Positions 9,582 through 17,840 of a stretch of DNA of 37,306 nucleotides are shown piece by piece. Position 1 is the stretch's first letter. The number at the start of each line of letters is the position of its first letter. The notes beneath the pieces are model-generated. The model was not told the DNA's origin and did not search any database. It saw nothing but the letters and a program-made list of their open reading frames with translations. Made by a program: the position numbers and the translations under genes. Source of the DNA: Primorskyibacter flagellatus (GTDB taxonomy: Bacteria > Pseudomonadota > Alphaproteobacteria > Rhodobacterales > Rhodobacteraceae); NCBI RefSeq assembly GCF_900176485.1, contig NZ_FWYD01000029.1, positions 1 to 37,306 on the forward strand. Reading direction: 5' to 3'.

Positions 9582-10448
9582 TCAGGCGGGTGCCATGGCC
9601 CCGGCCCGGCGACGGGCATCCACGGCTTCGGCGATGCGGTGCAGGGTCGGATAGCGCGCGCCCGGGCCCTGGGCCACGTAACCCGGGCAATGATGCGCCG
9701 GAGTCCCGTCCGGCTGCTTGCCCAGCGTCAGGGGATGATAGCTGCCACCGGCCCGCTCGAGTATCAGGATCGCCGCCGTGACGTCCCAGGCGTTGACGCC
9801 AAAGCCGGCGGCGGCATCGGCCCAACCGGCCGCCACGTGACAAAGGCTGAGCGCGGCGCTGCCGGGGCGGCGCAAGGTCGAGAAGGCCGAGACCAGATCC
9901 CCCAGCCCGGCCAGCGCGGAGTCCCGGCCTTCGAGCCGGAAATCGCGTTGCACCGGATAGCCGGTAATCAGCGTCGCGCGCGCCTCTTCGCGTCCCGCGG
10001 GGCAGTGCAGCGGCGCGCCGTTCAGCCAGGCGCCGCTCGTATCCGCAGAGAACATGGTCTTGGCCATCGGGTCATAGACAGCCCCGGCGGTAATCCGACC
10101 ATCGACCACGGCTCCGATGGAGACGCACCAGAAGGCGAGACCCGCGGCAAAGTTCGAGGTGCCGTCGATGGGGTCCACGAACCACTTCACCGGGCCTTCA
10201 CCGATTTCTCCCCCCTCTTCGCCAATGATGGCAGAGCCGGGAACCTCGGTCAGAAGATGCTCGCGGATCAAGGTCTCGGTCCGCTGGTCGTGCACGGTCA
10301 CCGGGTCGTGCAGGTCGGCCTTGTAGTCCACGTGCATCTCGGCGCGGAATACCCCGGGCAGCAAATCCCCCGCCGCCCGTGCCACGGTTTCGGCGACCTC
10401 GCGCAAGCGCGCGGCCGCAGGTATGGCAGACTTGTTGGTGCCGGTCAT
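9582..10448 (-). CDS. Inositol monophosphatase family protein (second of two)
   Basis: 288 residues, same superfamily as its downstream neighbour but clearly diverged. Motifs are IIGEEGGEIGEG (metal Glu pair near 75), FVDPIDGTSNF near 95-105, and GFGVNAWDVTAAILILERAGG near 220-240. The ATG at 10448 follows GAAGGA at a suitable distance; the TTG at 10457 would lie directly on that ribosome site and is rejected. It lies 70 bases after the last of three binding-protein genes, separated by a strong stem-loop. Two different IMPase paralogues side by side suggest two substrates or two positions of dephosphorylation. CysQ/3'-phosphoadenosine phosphatase activity is an alternative that I cannot exclude. 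Confidence 0.85.
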   Translation of the reverse strand: MTGTNKSAIPAAARLREVAETVARAAGDLLPGVFRAEMHVDYKADLHDPVTVHDQRTETLIREHLLTEVPGSAIIGEEGGEIGEGPVKWFVDPIDGTSNFAAGLAFWCVSIGAVVDGRITAGAVYDPMAKTMFSADTSGAWLNGAPLHCPAGREEARATLITGYPVQRDFRLEGRDSALAGLGDLVSAFSTLRRPGSAALSLCHVAAGWADAAAGFGVNAWDVTAAILILERAGGSYHPLTLGKQPDGTPAHHCPGYVAQGPGARYPTLHRIAEAVDARRRAGAMAPA

Positions 10449-10477
10449 GTCTAGCAATCCTTCGTTTCCTATGTGTC

Positions 10478-10499
10478 CCGGGGCCCTGCTTGGCCCCGG
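10478..10499 (-). other. Intercistronic stem-loop after binding-protein gene 1
   Basis: A perfect 8-bp stem (CCGGGGCC / GGCCCCGG) with a 6-base loop lies 19 bases after the binding-protein stop and before the IMPase ribosome site. No T-run follows on the transcribed strand, so it is not a classic intrinsic terminator. It resembles the stabilising hairpins after malE-type genes. Confidence 0.65.
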
Positions 10500-10518
10500 A
10501 GCGATGCCGCGAGGGAGG

Positions 10519-11643
10519 TCAGCGGCTGTAGTGGATGCGCCAGAAATCCTGCCAATCCTGGCGGGAGTCCCAGTCTGCCAGCCCGGTTGCGGAATCGTAG
10601 GCCAGCAGGTTGTCCCAAAGATCGATGATCCCCGACGGCTCGTTCGCGGGCATCGATATCGTCGAATTCGTCGGCACCTTGCCGTCCACCATCTGCGGGC
10701 CGATGCCTTCCTCGGTCAGGATGAAATGCACAAACAGCTTGGCCGCGTTCGGGCTGTCGGTGCCCGAGGCTATTAGCGCCAGCTTGGAATAGGTCCAGCC
10801 GACCCAGGGCTCCAACGTGTCGCAGATCGCCATCTTGTGGCCCTTGGCCTCAACGTCACGGAACTTGGCCGAGGACATCAGCCCGAAGAACGGGGTCTCC
10901 TGCCCCGGCGCGCCGACCGCAGCAGAGGTATTGTCGTCGCCATCGGTCACCAACGGCGCGTTTGCGCCAAGGTCGGCGACCCAGCGCTTGGTGGCGCTGT
11001 CGAACTCCGTGACCAACGGTTTGCCGTAATGCGCTTCATAGGCGTCACGGACCGCGTCGTCGTGGTGGCTTTCCATCTGGCTGAACCAGTCAGTGTAGCT
11101 TGCCTTGGTCAGCGGATCGATCATGGCGAACTTCCGAGTCCACTCCTCGTCGGTCAGCTCCCAGATATTGGAGACCGGACAACTATCATGGACCTCGGTA
11201 TTGTAGGCAAAGACGTTGGCATTCGTCGTCGCGGTCATCGGGTCCTGGTAGATGGTCGGGATGACGTCGGCCATGTCGGGCGGCAGGTAGCTGTGAACGA
11301 ACCCCTGCGGGATCAACTGCGCCAGCGCCGCCGGGGCGTCGGTGATCATCAGCACGTCGCCCTTGACGTTGTCGGCCTGCGATTCCCGGATCACCATTTC
11401 GAGCTGCGCCGTCGCACTGACCTTCTGGCCGATTGCGTCGAGCCCATACTTCTCCGCAAAGTTCTCGACGACCGTCACGATCTTGCCGGTGCTGTCATAG
11501 ACGGTCAGTTGCGGTTCCGCCTTGGCTGCCTCGATCAGCGCGTCGAGGCCGGCCTCTTCCGCCTGGGCAAGCATCGGCACAACCAGTGCGGCACCGAGCG
11601 CCAGGGCGGCGCTGCGCATGGCGGGCTTGTTGACATTCTTCAT
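10519..11643 (-). CDS. ABC transporter extracellular solute-binding protein 1
   Basis: 374 residues with a signal peptide (MKNVNKPAMRSAALALGA..., cleavage expected after AQA near residue 28). It is a periplasmic binding protein of the FbpA/AfuA/phosphonate-type class (SBP_bac_6-like). Conserved blocks shared with the two upstream paralogues are IVxxxE near 50, AYNTEVHDSCPVSNIWELT near 145-165, GTDSPNAAKLFVHFIL near 290, and the C-terminal RQDWQDFWRIHYSR. Two cysteines (CPVSN and AICD) could form a disulphide, since they are conserved in all three. No adjacent Tyr-Tyr iron-ligand pair is seen. It is the third binding-protein gene in the transcript. The ligand is probably a phosphorylated compound, inferred from the phosphatases downstream. 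Confidence 0.85.
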   Translation of the reverse strand: MKNVNKPAMRSAALALGAALVVPMLAQAEEAGLDALIEAAKAEPQLTVYDSTGKIVTVVENFAEKYGLDAIGQKVSATAQLEMVIRESQADNVKGDVLMITDAPAALAQLIPQGFVHSYLPPDMADVIPTIYQDPMTATTNANVFAYNTEVHDSCPVSNIWELTDEEWTRKFAMIDPLTKASYTDWFSQMESHHDDAVRDAYEAHYGKPLVTEFDSATKRWVADLGANAPLVTDGDDNTSAAVGAPGQETPFFGLMSSAKFRDVEAKGHKMAICDTLEPWVGWTYSKLALIASGTDSPNAAKLFVHFILTEEGIGPQMVDGKVPTNSTISMPANEPSGIIDLWDNLLAYDSATGLADWDSRQDWQDFWRIHYSR

Positions 11644-11666
11644 TTCGAGTCTCCTCCCCTGATGGT

Positions 11667-11691
11667 CGCCGGGCGGAGGATCCGCCCGGCG
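11667..11691 (-). other. Intercistronic stem-loop after binding-protein gene 2
   Basis: A perfect 10-bp stem (CGCCGGGCGG / CCGCCCGGCG) with a 5-base loop fills the gap between two binding-protein genes, 7 bases after the stop of the upstream one and just before the ribosome site of the next. No T-run follows, so transcription should continue. A role in mRNA end protection or differential expression is inferred. Confidence 0.7.
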
Positions 11692-11698
11692 CGATTGG

Positions 11699-12808
11699 TC
11701 AGCGTTCGTAGGTCAGACGCCAGAAATCCTGCCAGTCCTGACGCGTGTCGAAGTCCTCGACCGCCGTGGACAGGTCATAGGTCAGCAGCTGATCCCAGGC
11801 CGCGCCGATCCCCGAAGGTTCGCCATCGGGCAGACCCACCTCGGTATTGGACGACATCTTGCCGTCATCGGCCTGGGGTGCGATGCCCTCGGCCGTCATC
11901 ACGTAGTGGATGAACAGCTTCGCGGCGTTCGGACTGTCCGTCCCGGACGCGATCAAGCCGACACCGGCATTGGTAAAGCCCAGCGACGGCTTGATACCGT
12001 CACACAGGCCAAGCTTAAAATCCGAAGCGGCGTTTTCGCGGTACTTGGCAGAGCTCATCAGCCCCATGAAGCCTTCTTTCTGTCCCGGCGCGCCGACGGC
12101 CTCTGCCGCGTTGCTGTCCGAACTGCCCAGAAGCGGCGCGTTTGCCGCCAGCATGGCGATCCATTGCTTGGCGGCCGATTGTTCGGACCGGTCGAGCGGC
12201 TCTTCGAAGAAATCCTCGTAGGCGGCGGCCAGTTCGTCGTCGCCGTGCGACTCGATCTGGTTGAACCAATCGGTGTAGACCGACTTGTTCAGCGGGTCCT
12301 GCATCGCCACCTTGCCGCGCCACGCGTCCTGGGTCAGTTCCCAAACGTTCGACACCGGGCAGGTGTCATAAAGCTCGGTGTTGTAGGTCCAGACATTGGC
12401 CATGGTGACAACCACCAGCGGATCCTGGTAGCGCTCTTCGATCACGTCTGCGAGGTCCGGCGGCACCCAGCTGACGCCGAATTCATTCGGCAGCAACTGC
12501 GCAATCGCGGCCGGTGCGTCTGAAATGATCGACACGTCGCCCTGCACATTGCCAGCCATCGCCTCGCGCGCCATCATCTCGAGCTGGGCATGGGCCTTCA
12601 CCTTCTGGCCGACGGCATCCAGATCGTATTTCGCGGCGAAATCCTCTGCCATCGTCACGATCTTGCCGGTGCTGTCGAATACCGCCAGTTGCGGTTCGCC
12701 CCTGGCCGCCTCGATCAAAGCGTCAAGGCTGAATTCCTCGGCGTGCGCCCCCAGGGCAATCATTCCGAGGGCCATCGCGCTGGCCGTTGTGGTTACGATC
12801 CGTTTCAT
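11699..12808 (-). CDS. ABC transporter extracellular solute-binding protein 2
   Basis: 369 residues. Start ATG at 12808 sits 8 bases after the ribosome site GGAGGAG; the open frame further upstream is not part of the gene. The signal peptide is MKRIVTTTASAMALGMIALG with cleavage after AHA. It is a close paralogue of its neighbours: SLDALIEAARGEPQL at the mature N-terminus, TYNTELYDTCPVSNVWELT in the middle, GTDSPNAAKLFIHYVM, and RQDWQDFWRLTYER at the end. The paired cysteines (CPVSN, GLCDG) are kept. The region around residues 250-300, between the two Cys, differs most between paralogues and may shape the ligand pocket. Periplasmic partner of the single permease/ATPase pair upstream. Confidence 0.85.
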   Translation of the reverse strand: MKRIVTTTASAMALGMIALGAHAEEFSLDALIEAARGEPQLAVFDSTGKIVTMAEDFAAKYDLDAVGQKVKAHAQLEMMAREAMAGNVQGDVSIISDAPAAIAQLLPNEFGVSWVPPDLADVIEERYQDPLVVVTMANVWTYNTELYDTCPVSNVWELTQDAWRGKVAMQDPLNKSVYTDWFNQIESHGDDELAAAYEDFFEEPLDRSEQSAAKQWIAMLAANAPLLGSSDSNAAEAVGAPGQKEGFMGLMSSAKYRENAASDFKLGLCDGIKPSLGFTNAGVGLIASGTDSPNAAKLFIHYVMTAEGIAPQADDGKMSSNTEVGLPDGEPSGIGAAWDQLLTYDLSTAVEDFDTRQDWQDFWRLTYER

Positions 12809-12836
12809 GTCTCTTTTCTCCTCCAGTTGATACATG

Positions 12837-12867
12837 CACCCTGCCCGCTTCTTTGGCGGGCAGGGTG
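12837..12867 (-). other. Intercistronic stem-loop after binding-protein gene 3
   Basis: A perfect 12-bp stem (CACCCTGCCCGC / GCGGGCAGGGTG) with a 7-base loop begins 5 bases after the stop codon of the first binding-protein gene in the operon. It ends just before the ribosome site of the next. No T-run follows. It is the strongest of five such hairpins in the window, each directly after a binding-protein gene. Confidence 0.75.
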
Positions 12868-12872
12868 AGGTG

Positions 12873-14000
12873 TCATCGGCTGTAGTGAATGCGCCAGAAA
12901 TCCTGCCAGTCCTGCCGTTTGTCAAAGTCCTCGGCGGCTGTCGTGGTGTCATAGACCATCAACTCGTCCATGTAGTCCGCGACCCCGGAAACCTCTTCCG
13001 CGTTGGCGGGCACGGCGCTGTTGGACGAAACCTTGCCATCGACCGACATCGGTGCGATGCCCTCTTCGGACAGCAGGTAGTGCACGAAAAGCTTCACCGC
13101 GTTCGGGCTTTCGGTGCCGGACGCCATCATCGCTAGACCCGGATACAGCCAGCCGGCAAAGGGTGCCATCCCGGCGCAGATGCCAAGCGCGGTCTCGCCG
13201 CTGGTGTTGGAACGGAACTTGGCGGTCGACATGATGCCAAAGAACGGTGCCTCCTGGCCGACGGCACCCACCGCTTCGGCCACCGACGTGCTGTCACCCA
13301 ACAGCGGTGCATTGGCGGCATAGAGACGCACCCATTGTTGTGTCGCGCTTTGCTCAGACCGGTCGATCGGTGTGCCGAAATGCGCCTCATAGGCTTTGGC
13401 CATCGCATCGTCGTGATGGGTTTCAAGCTGGTTGAACCAGTCGGCGTAATTGGGCTTTACCAGCGGGTCGAGCATGGCCACCTTGGCATTCCATTCGGGC
13501 TCGGTCAGCGCCCAGACGTTGGAGACCGGACAGCTGTCATAGGCCTCGGTCGAATAGGCCCAGACATGCGGGTCCGAGACCACGACCAACGGATCCTGTT
13601 GTCCTTCTGCGATGCCGGATGCCAGGTCGGGCGGCAGCCAGCTTTCGGCGATCCCCTCGGGGATCAGTTGACCCATGATAGAGCCGACATCGCCCGCCAC
13701 GCCAAGATCGCCCACGATGTTTCCGGCCCGAAATTCGCGGATCATGAGGTCGATCTGGTCGGCCTCGTTCACCTTTTTACCGGTCGCCTCAACACCGTGG
13801 AGCTTCGTGAACGCCTCGGCGGTCCGAACGATCTTGCCGGTCACGGCATAGACAGTGATCGGCGGCTCTGCCTTGGCCGCCTCCACCAGCGCGTCGAGGT
13901 CGAACTCTGCGTCCTGTGCCTGCGTTGCGCCGCCAAGTGCGATCCCGAGGGCCAGCACGGCCAAGGGCAGCGCGGTGGTTGATTTTTGTTTTATGGTCAA
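12873..14000 (-). CDS. ABC transporter extracellular solute-binding protein 3
   Basis: 375 residues. The start is a TTG at 14000, chosen because GGAGGAGAAACAC stands directly before it and a signal peptide (MTIKQKSTTALPLAVLALGI..., cleavage after TQA) begins there; the upstream ATG at 14096 lies in the ATPase gene and gives no signal peptide. The mature protein begins QDAEFDLDALVEAAKAEPP and shares the AYSTEAYDSCPVSNVWALT block, the SGTESPNAVKLFVHYLL block and the RQDWQDFWRIHYSR terminus with the two following genes. It is the first binding-protein gene of the operon, 28 bases after the ATPase gene. The rare TTG start may lower its yield relative to the ATG-started paralogues. Confidence 0.83.
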   Translation of the reverse strand: MTIKQKSTTALPLAVLALGIALGGATQAQDAEFDLDALVEAAKAEPPITVYAVTGKIVRTAEAFTKLHGVEATGKKVNEADQIDLMIREFRAGNIVGDLGVAGDVGSIMGQLIPEGIAESWLPPDLASGIAEGQQDPLVVVSDPHVWAYSTEAYDSCPVSNVWALTEPEWNAKVAMLDPLVKPNYADWFNQLETHHDDAMAKAYEAHFGTPIDRSEQSATQQWVRLYAANAPLLGDSTSVAEAVGAVGQEAPFFGIMSTAKFRSNTSGETALGICAGMAPFAGWLYPGLAMMASGTESPNAVKLFVHYLLSEEGIAPMSVDGKVSSNSAVPANAEEVSGVADYMDELMVYDTTTAAEDFDKRQDWQDFWRIHYSR

Positions 14001-14028
14001 GTGTTTCTCCTCCCTGAAAAACGTTGTG

Positions 14029-15147
14029 TCACGCGGCCGCCACCGAAAATGCGTCGTCCGCTGCTCGAATTCGGTCGCCCTGGGTGTCAAAGACATTCAG
14101 CGCATGGGCCTCTACCCGGAACCACATCCGGTCGCCCTCGCGCACGCTGGGCGCGACATGGGTATTCATGAAGATCGTGGTCCCCCCGGTTTCGAGCTCG
14201 ATGATCCAGCTTCCTCCGGTGGGCAGGATCGCCGCAACACATGCCGGTGCGCCGAAATCGCCTGTGGCAAGCGCCTCCTTGCCGGAGACAAGCGAGATCG
14301 CCTCGGGCCGGATACCGACGGAACCGATGTCGAAAATCTCGGGATGTTGCTTGGCGAGAAAGCGCATCGCCTCCTGGACCAGTTCACCCGTCCCGCCAAA
14401 TTCAAGGATGTTGATCGGCGGGCTGCCGACGAACTCGGCGACAAACCTGTTGGCGGGCCGTTCGTAGATATCGTCGGGCGTGCCCAACTGCTGCAACGTC
14501 CCCTCGTTCATCACCGCGATCGTGTCGGCAAGGGTCATCGCCTCCCACTGGTCATGGGTGACAAAGACGATGGTGGTCGAGAACTTGTCGTGGATCCGCT
14601 TCAGCTCGGCCCGCATCTCAAGCCGCAGGCGGGCATCGAGGTTGGACAGCGGCTCGTCTAGCAGAAGCACATCGGGGTTCACCGCCAACATCCGCGCCAG
14701 TGCCACGCGCTGCTGCTGGCCGCCGGACAATTGCGACGGATAGCGCGCGCGGTATTGCTCGATCCCCAGCGACTGCATCACGTCTGTCGTGCACTTTTGC
14801 CGCTCCACCTTGGCGACCTTGCGCAGTTTCAGCCCGAACTCAACATTCTGCTCGATGGTCAGATGCGGCCAGAGCGCATAGCTTTGAAACACCAGTCCCA
14901 TGCCGCGCTTTTCCGGCGCGATAAAGCTCGCGGTCTCGGGGCAGTCGACGACACGCTCGCCCACCGCCAACTCGCCGCTCGAAAGGTTTTCCAGCCCGGC
15001 AATCATCCGCAGCGTCGTGGTCTTGCCGCAGCCCGAGGGACCGAGCAGGCACAGAAACTCTCCGTCAGCGACCTCCAGGTCCAGATGGTGAATGGCCTCG
15101 TATGCGCCGTAGCTTTTCTTGACGTTTTTAAGCGTTATTCCCGGCAT
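14029..15147 (-). CDS. ABC transporter ATP-binding protein (FbpC/PotA type, island 1)
   Basis: 372 residues. Walker A GPSGCGKTT near residue 35, Q-loop region LVFQSYALWPH near 85, signature LSGGQQQR near 139, Walker B LLLDEPLSNLD near 160 and switch histidine FVTHDQWEAM near 195 are all present. The C-terminal 130 residues form a TOBE-like domain (GIRPEAISLV). This is the cytoplasmic motor of the importer. It lies 3 bases after the permease stop and 28 bases before the first binding-protein gene. Paralogous ATPases lie at 20742 and 32707. The closest families are ferric, AfuC sugar-phosphate and 2-aminoethylphosphonate importers, which cannot be told apart from the ATPase alone. Confidence 0.9.
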   Translation of the reverse strand: MPGITLKNVKKSYGAYEAIHHLDLEVADGEFLCLLGPSGCGKTTTLRMIAGLENLSSGELAVGERVVDCPETASFIAPEKRGMGLVFQSYALWPHLTIEQNVEFGLKLRKVAKVERQKCTTDVMQSLGIEQYRARYPSQLSGGQQQRVALARMLAVNPDVLLLDEPLSNLDARLRLEMRAELKRIHDKFSTTIVFVTHDQWEAMTLADTIAVMNEGTLQQLGTPDDIYERPANRFVAEFVGSPPINILEFGGTGELVQEAMRFLAKQHPEIFDIGSVGIRPEAISLVSGKEALATGDFGAPACVAAILPTGGSWIIELETGGTTIFMNTHVAPSVREGDRMWFRVEAHALNVFDTQGDRIRAADDAFSVAAA

Positions 15148-15150
15148 GAC

Positions 15151-16983
15151 TTATCCTCCCAGGCCTTCGGCAAGGTTTGTTTTGGTAAGTTTCTGTGCTG
15201 CGACCGTGCCGAAGTAGGCCAGCGCCGCGATGATCAGGACCACCGCGTTGGCGGCCTGTGTGTAGTTGTAGTCGACGAGCCGCAGCGAATAGGTTGTCAG
15301 CACGTCGGTGGAGGGCACCGCCAGCACCACAAAGAGGCTCAGGCCCTTGATCCCCGAGATGAACGGCAGCAACACGCCCGTCACCAGCGATCCTTTCTGG
15401 ATCGGCACCACGATGCGGGTCATGCGGTGGAACCAGCCGGAGCCTGCGACCTGTGCCGCCTCTTCAGGTTCCTTGCCCAGTTGCATCATCGCCGAGATAC
15501 CGGCCCGGGAGGCATAGGGCATCTGGTCTGCAATGAGCGCAAGGATCAGGATCGCCATGGTCCCGTAAAGCGCCGGAACAGGTCCGCGCTGGACCGCAAA
15601 GAGCGACAGGTAAGCGGCCGCAAAAGCGATCCCCGGAACGAGGTAGGGGAAAAACGTGACCTGGCGTAGAAAGGTGGCCAAGGGACGCAACGGAGTGCGC
15701 ACCACCGCATAGCCCACCAGCAGCCCGAGCAAGCCCGACACCACAGAGGCCGACCCGACGATCCACAAGGTGTTCCACGCCGCGCTCCACAACTCGGGCG
15801 TCAACAGGATGCCCTGCTGCAACGCGACCGTGTCCAACCCGGTGCCAAGCCAGTAATCCAGCGTGAAATTTTCCCAAGTGAAGCGCGCAGGAACATGCAT
15901 CACTGTCGACAGCGCCAGGGTCAAGACCGGCAGACCCACGCTGATAGAAAAGATGAGCGCCGCAAAACCGGCCGCCGGGAGCCGCAATTTGCGCAGCTGT
16001 GTCAGGCGGTTCATCGAACCCTTGGAGCCGACGGTGACGAACTTGCGCGCCTCGCGCACCAAGTAGGCGTCGATCAGCAGGGTCATGATCCCGAGGATCA
16101 TGATCGAGGCGGCAAGCACACCGGCCACGCCGGTCTGTCGCGACCCGAGATTGCGATAGAGCGAGGTGGCAAGCACGTCGAACTTCACCGGCAGGCCGAG
16201 CACATAGGCAACCCCGAATTCGCCCAGGCACTTGGCAAAGATCAGCACGATGGCCGAAATCAGTGCGGGCTTCATCAAGGGCAGTATGATTGACCAGGCA
16301 ATGCGGCTGCGGCTGGCACCCAGCATCTGCGCGCTGTCTTCCAGCTGGCTGTCGAAGCGACGCAGCGCACTCCCGAACAACAGGATGATGAACGGTGTGT
16401 AGTGCAGCGCCAGAATGATGGTGATCGGCACCTGCCCGTAGGCCAGCCAGTCCGGCGGCGTGAAACCCATGGCCTCGAACCATCCCTGCTGGCCACCGAC
16501 CGTGCGATTCTTGAACAGGGTTGTCCAGGCCAGCGCGAAGGTCCAGGCCGGAAGCATGTAGGGAACGATCAGGGCCGTTGCAAACCAGCGCCGCGCGAAC
16601 ATGTCGGTGCGGCTGATGAGCCATGCGAGGATGCCGCCAACGAAAAGCGACACCGCTATGGCACCCAAGGCAACGCTCAGCGTGTTCCTCAGCGGCTCCC
16701 AGAACATGTCGCGGGCGATGGGCGAGAAAAACGTCCTGTTCAGGTAGTAGCTCGTCCACTCTCCGACTTCGGTGTCGGTCCGGCGGGCGTCGCCGAATTG
16801 CGTCTGTACCGCGTCGAGCAGGATCGAGATGATCGGCACAACGATCAGATAGGTGAACAGCGCCGCCATGAAGAGCCCGATCAGCGTCGTCGGCTCCCGC
16901 ATCGCGATCCGGGTCCGGTATCGAAGCCGCGTGATCCGACCCGATCCGCCGGTCTGGCCGGAAATATCCGAGGCCTTGCTCAT
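15151..16983 (-). CDS. ABC transporter permease, fused two-domain (FbpB/AfuB type, island 1)
   Basis: 610 residues with about 12 hydrophobic segments arranged as two BPD_transp_1 domains in one chain. The first EAA-like coupling loop is DSAQMLGASRSRIAWSIILP (near 245) and the second EAAQVAGSGWFHRMTRIVVP (near 530). One fused chain therefore forms both halves of the membrane channel, as in FbpB and AfuB. The ATG at 16983 is preceded by GGGGGAG; a longer in-frame start at 17055 lacks support. It is the first gene of the nine-gene minus-strand operon, so the upstream region to about 17290 should hold the promoter. One permease serves three binding proteins here. Confidence 0.88.
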   Translation of the reverse strand: MSKASDISGQTGGSGRITRLRYRTRIAMREPTTLIGLFMAALFTYLIVVPIISILLDAVQTQFGDARRTDTEVGEWTSYYLNRTFFSPIARDMFWEPLRNTLSVALGAIAVSLFVGGILAWLISRTDMFARRWFATALIVPYMLPAWTFALAWTTLFKNRTVGGQQGWFEAMGFTPPDWLAYGQVPITIILALHYTPFIILLFGSALRRFDSQLEDSAQMLGASRSRIAWSIILPLMKPALISAIVLIFAKCLGEFGVAYVLGLPVKFDVLATSLYRNLGSRQTGVAGVLAASIMILGIMTLLIDAYLVREARKFVTVGSKGSMNRLTQLRKLRLPAAGFAALIFSISVGLPVLTLALSTVMHVPARFTWENFTLDYWLGTGLDTVALQQGILLTPELWSAAWNTLWIVGSASVVSGLLGLLVGYAVVRTPLRPLATFLRQVTFFPYLVPGIAFAAAYLSLFAVQRGPVPALYGTMAILILALIADQMPYASRAGISAMMQLGKEPEEAAQVAGSGWFHRMTRIVVPIQKGSLVTGVLLPFISGIKGLSLFVVLAVPSTDVLTTYSLRLVDYNYTQAANAVVLIIAALAYFGTVAAQKLTKTNLAEGLGG

Positions 16984-17000
16984 TGCGCTCCCCCTAATAC

Positions 17001-17014
17001 TGCAATTGCTTGCA
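17001..17014. promoter_or_regulatory. Inverted repeat TGCAA-N4-TTGCA before permease gene
   Basis: The 14-base site TGCAATTGCTTGCA is an inverted repeat with 5-base arms, just upstream of the ribosome site of the first operon gene. It resembles LacI-family half sites and shares TTGCA with the palindrome before the LacI-type gene at 5450. It may be the operator of that regulator; no binding is shown. Confidence 0.3.
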
Positions 17015-17055
17015 CGAACGTCGTCCGCCGCATTCCACCCTCCCATAATCTCCAA

Positions 17056-17450
17056 TCACGTCAGTTATTTGACAGATCCATACCAGCGCACCCCTCTGCA
17101 CCGTTTAAACGCACTCAACTGCAAATCGGCCGAGCAAGAAGCAGGATTGCAGGGGAGACCCCTGCTTGTCAAACAAATACTGATAATAATGGTCTAGTGT
17201 GCAATATACTAATAGTATATATCTATTGTTTTTCAATATCTTACAATCTTCATAAACGATATATCTATTTTTAATGCACCTATGTGCATATGGCGATCAA
17301 GTCTAGCTTCGCAAAGCCTTTGGCTTCCTCAGGCAGGAAGTTCACGTACGTGGGGTCTGATGCCGGAGAGTGCAGGATCCTACGCTCTCATGAGCGTTTT
17401 CAGGTATTCTGACACAATTAATCTATCCCGCTGACACGGGTTGGTCAAAG
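17056..17450 (-). promoter_or_regulatory. Upstream region of island 1 operon
   Basis: No gene is seen here. A TTGACA hexamer reads on the minus strand at 17172-17167, but the expected -10 position is poor. Between them lies a perfect 7-3-7 inverted repeat (GCAGGGG / CCCCTGC, 17149-17165). From about 17195 to 17275 the sequence is strongly AT-rich, with two copies of ATATCTATT (17218 and 17259 regions). Another perfect repeat, ATGCAC-N4-GTGCAT, is at 17274-17289. These fit a regulated promoter reading into the permease gene. Which site is used cannot be decided by eye. Confidence 0.4.
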
Positions 17451-17529
17451 ATGTGGCCTGTGCAGGCGCTAGAGACGGTGGCCGAGCCGGTGATTATCAT
17501 GCACTCATCCGCAGATTGGTTACCGTTTG

Positions 17530-17840
17530 ACCAAATTCGATACGGGTTACCTCTCTCTAGCCGATATGCAACGTCGCGCCCAGATCGGCCTGAACAAGGG
17601 CGAAGCCCATCACGCCCTCAAGAATGCGCTGGGTATTGGCCGCCAAGGTGAAATTCGCGACGGGACAACCGAAGGGCAACATTTCAGGATGGCCGGGCTG
17701 AACCTGCTCACCACCCCCATGATTTACTGGAACACCAAGCACCTCGGTCAGGCTGTCACAAGCCGCCGCCGCAATGGGTTGGATGGCATTGCCAACTTGT
17801 TCCGCCGACATTACCGGACTATTTTGGCGGCATGAGAACT
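17530..17840 (+). pseudogene. tnpA: Tn3-family transposase, C-terminal remnant
   Basis: The frame encodes only the end of a Tn3-family DDE transposase: RRAQIGLNKGEAHHALKNAL, then GEIRDGTTEGQHFRMAGLNL and IYWNTKHLGQAV, all typical of the last 120 residues of TnpA. After about 17770 the coding sense moves to another frame (FWRHEN there matches the usual LGWxHEN block), so a small frameshift is present. Everything N-terminal, including the catalytic centre, is missing. The remnant runs directly into the IS6-type remnant. It is fossil evidence of repeated insertion at this spot. Confidence 0.7.
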
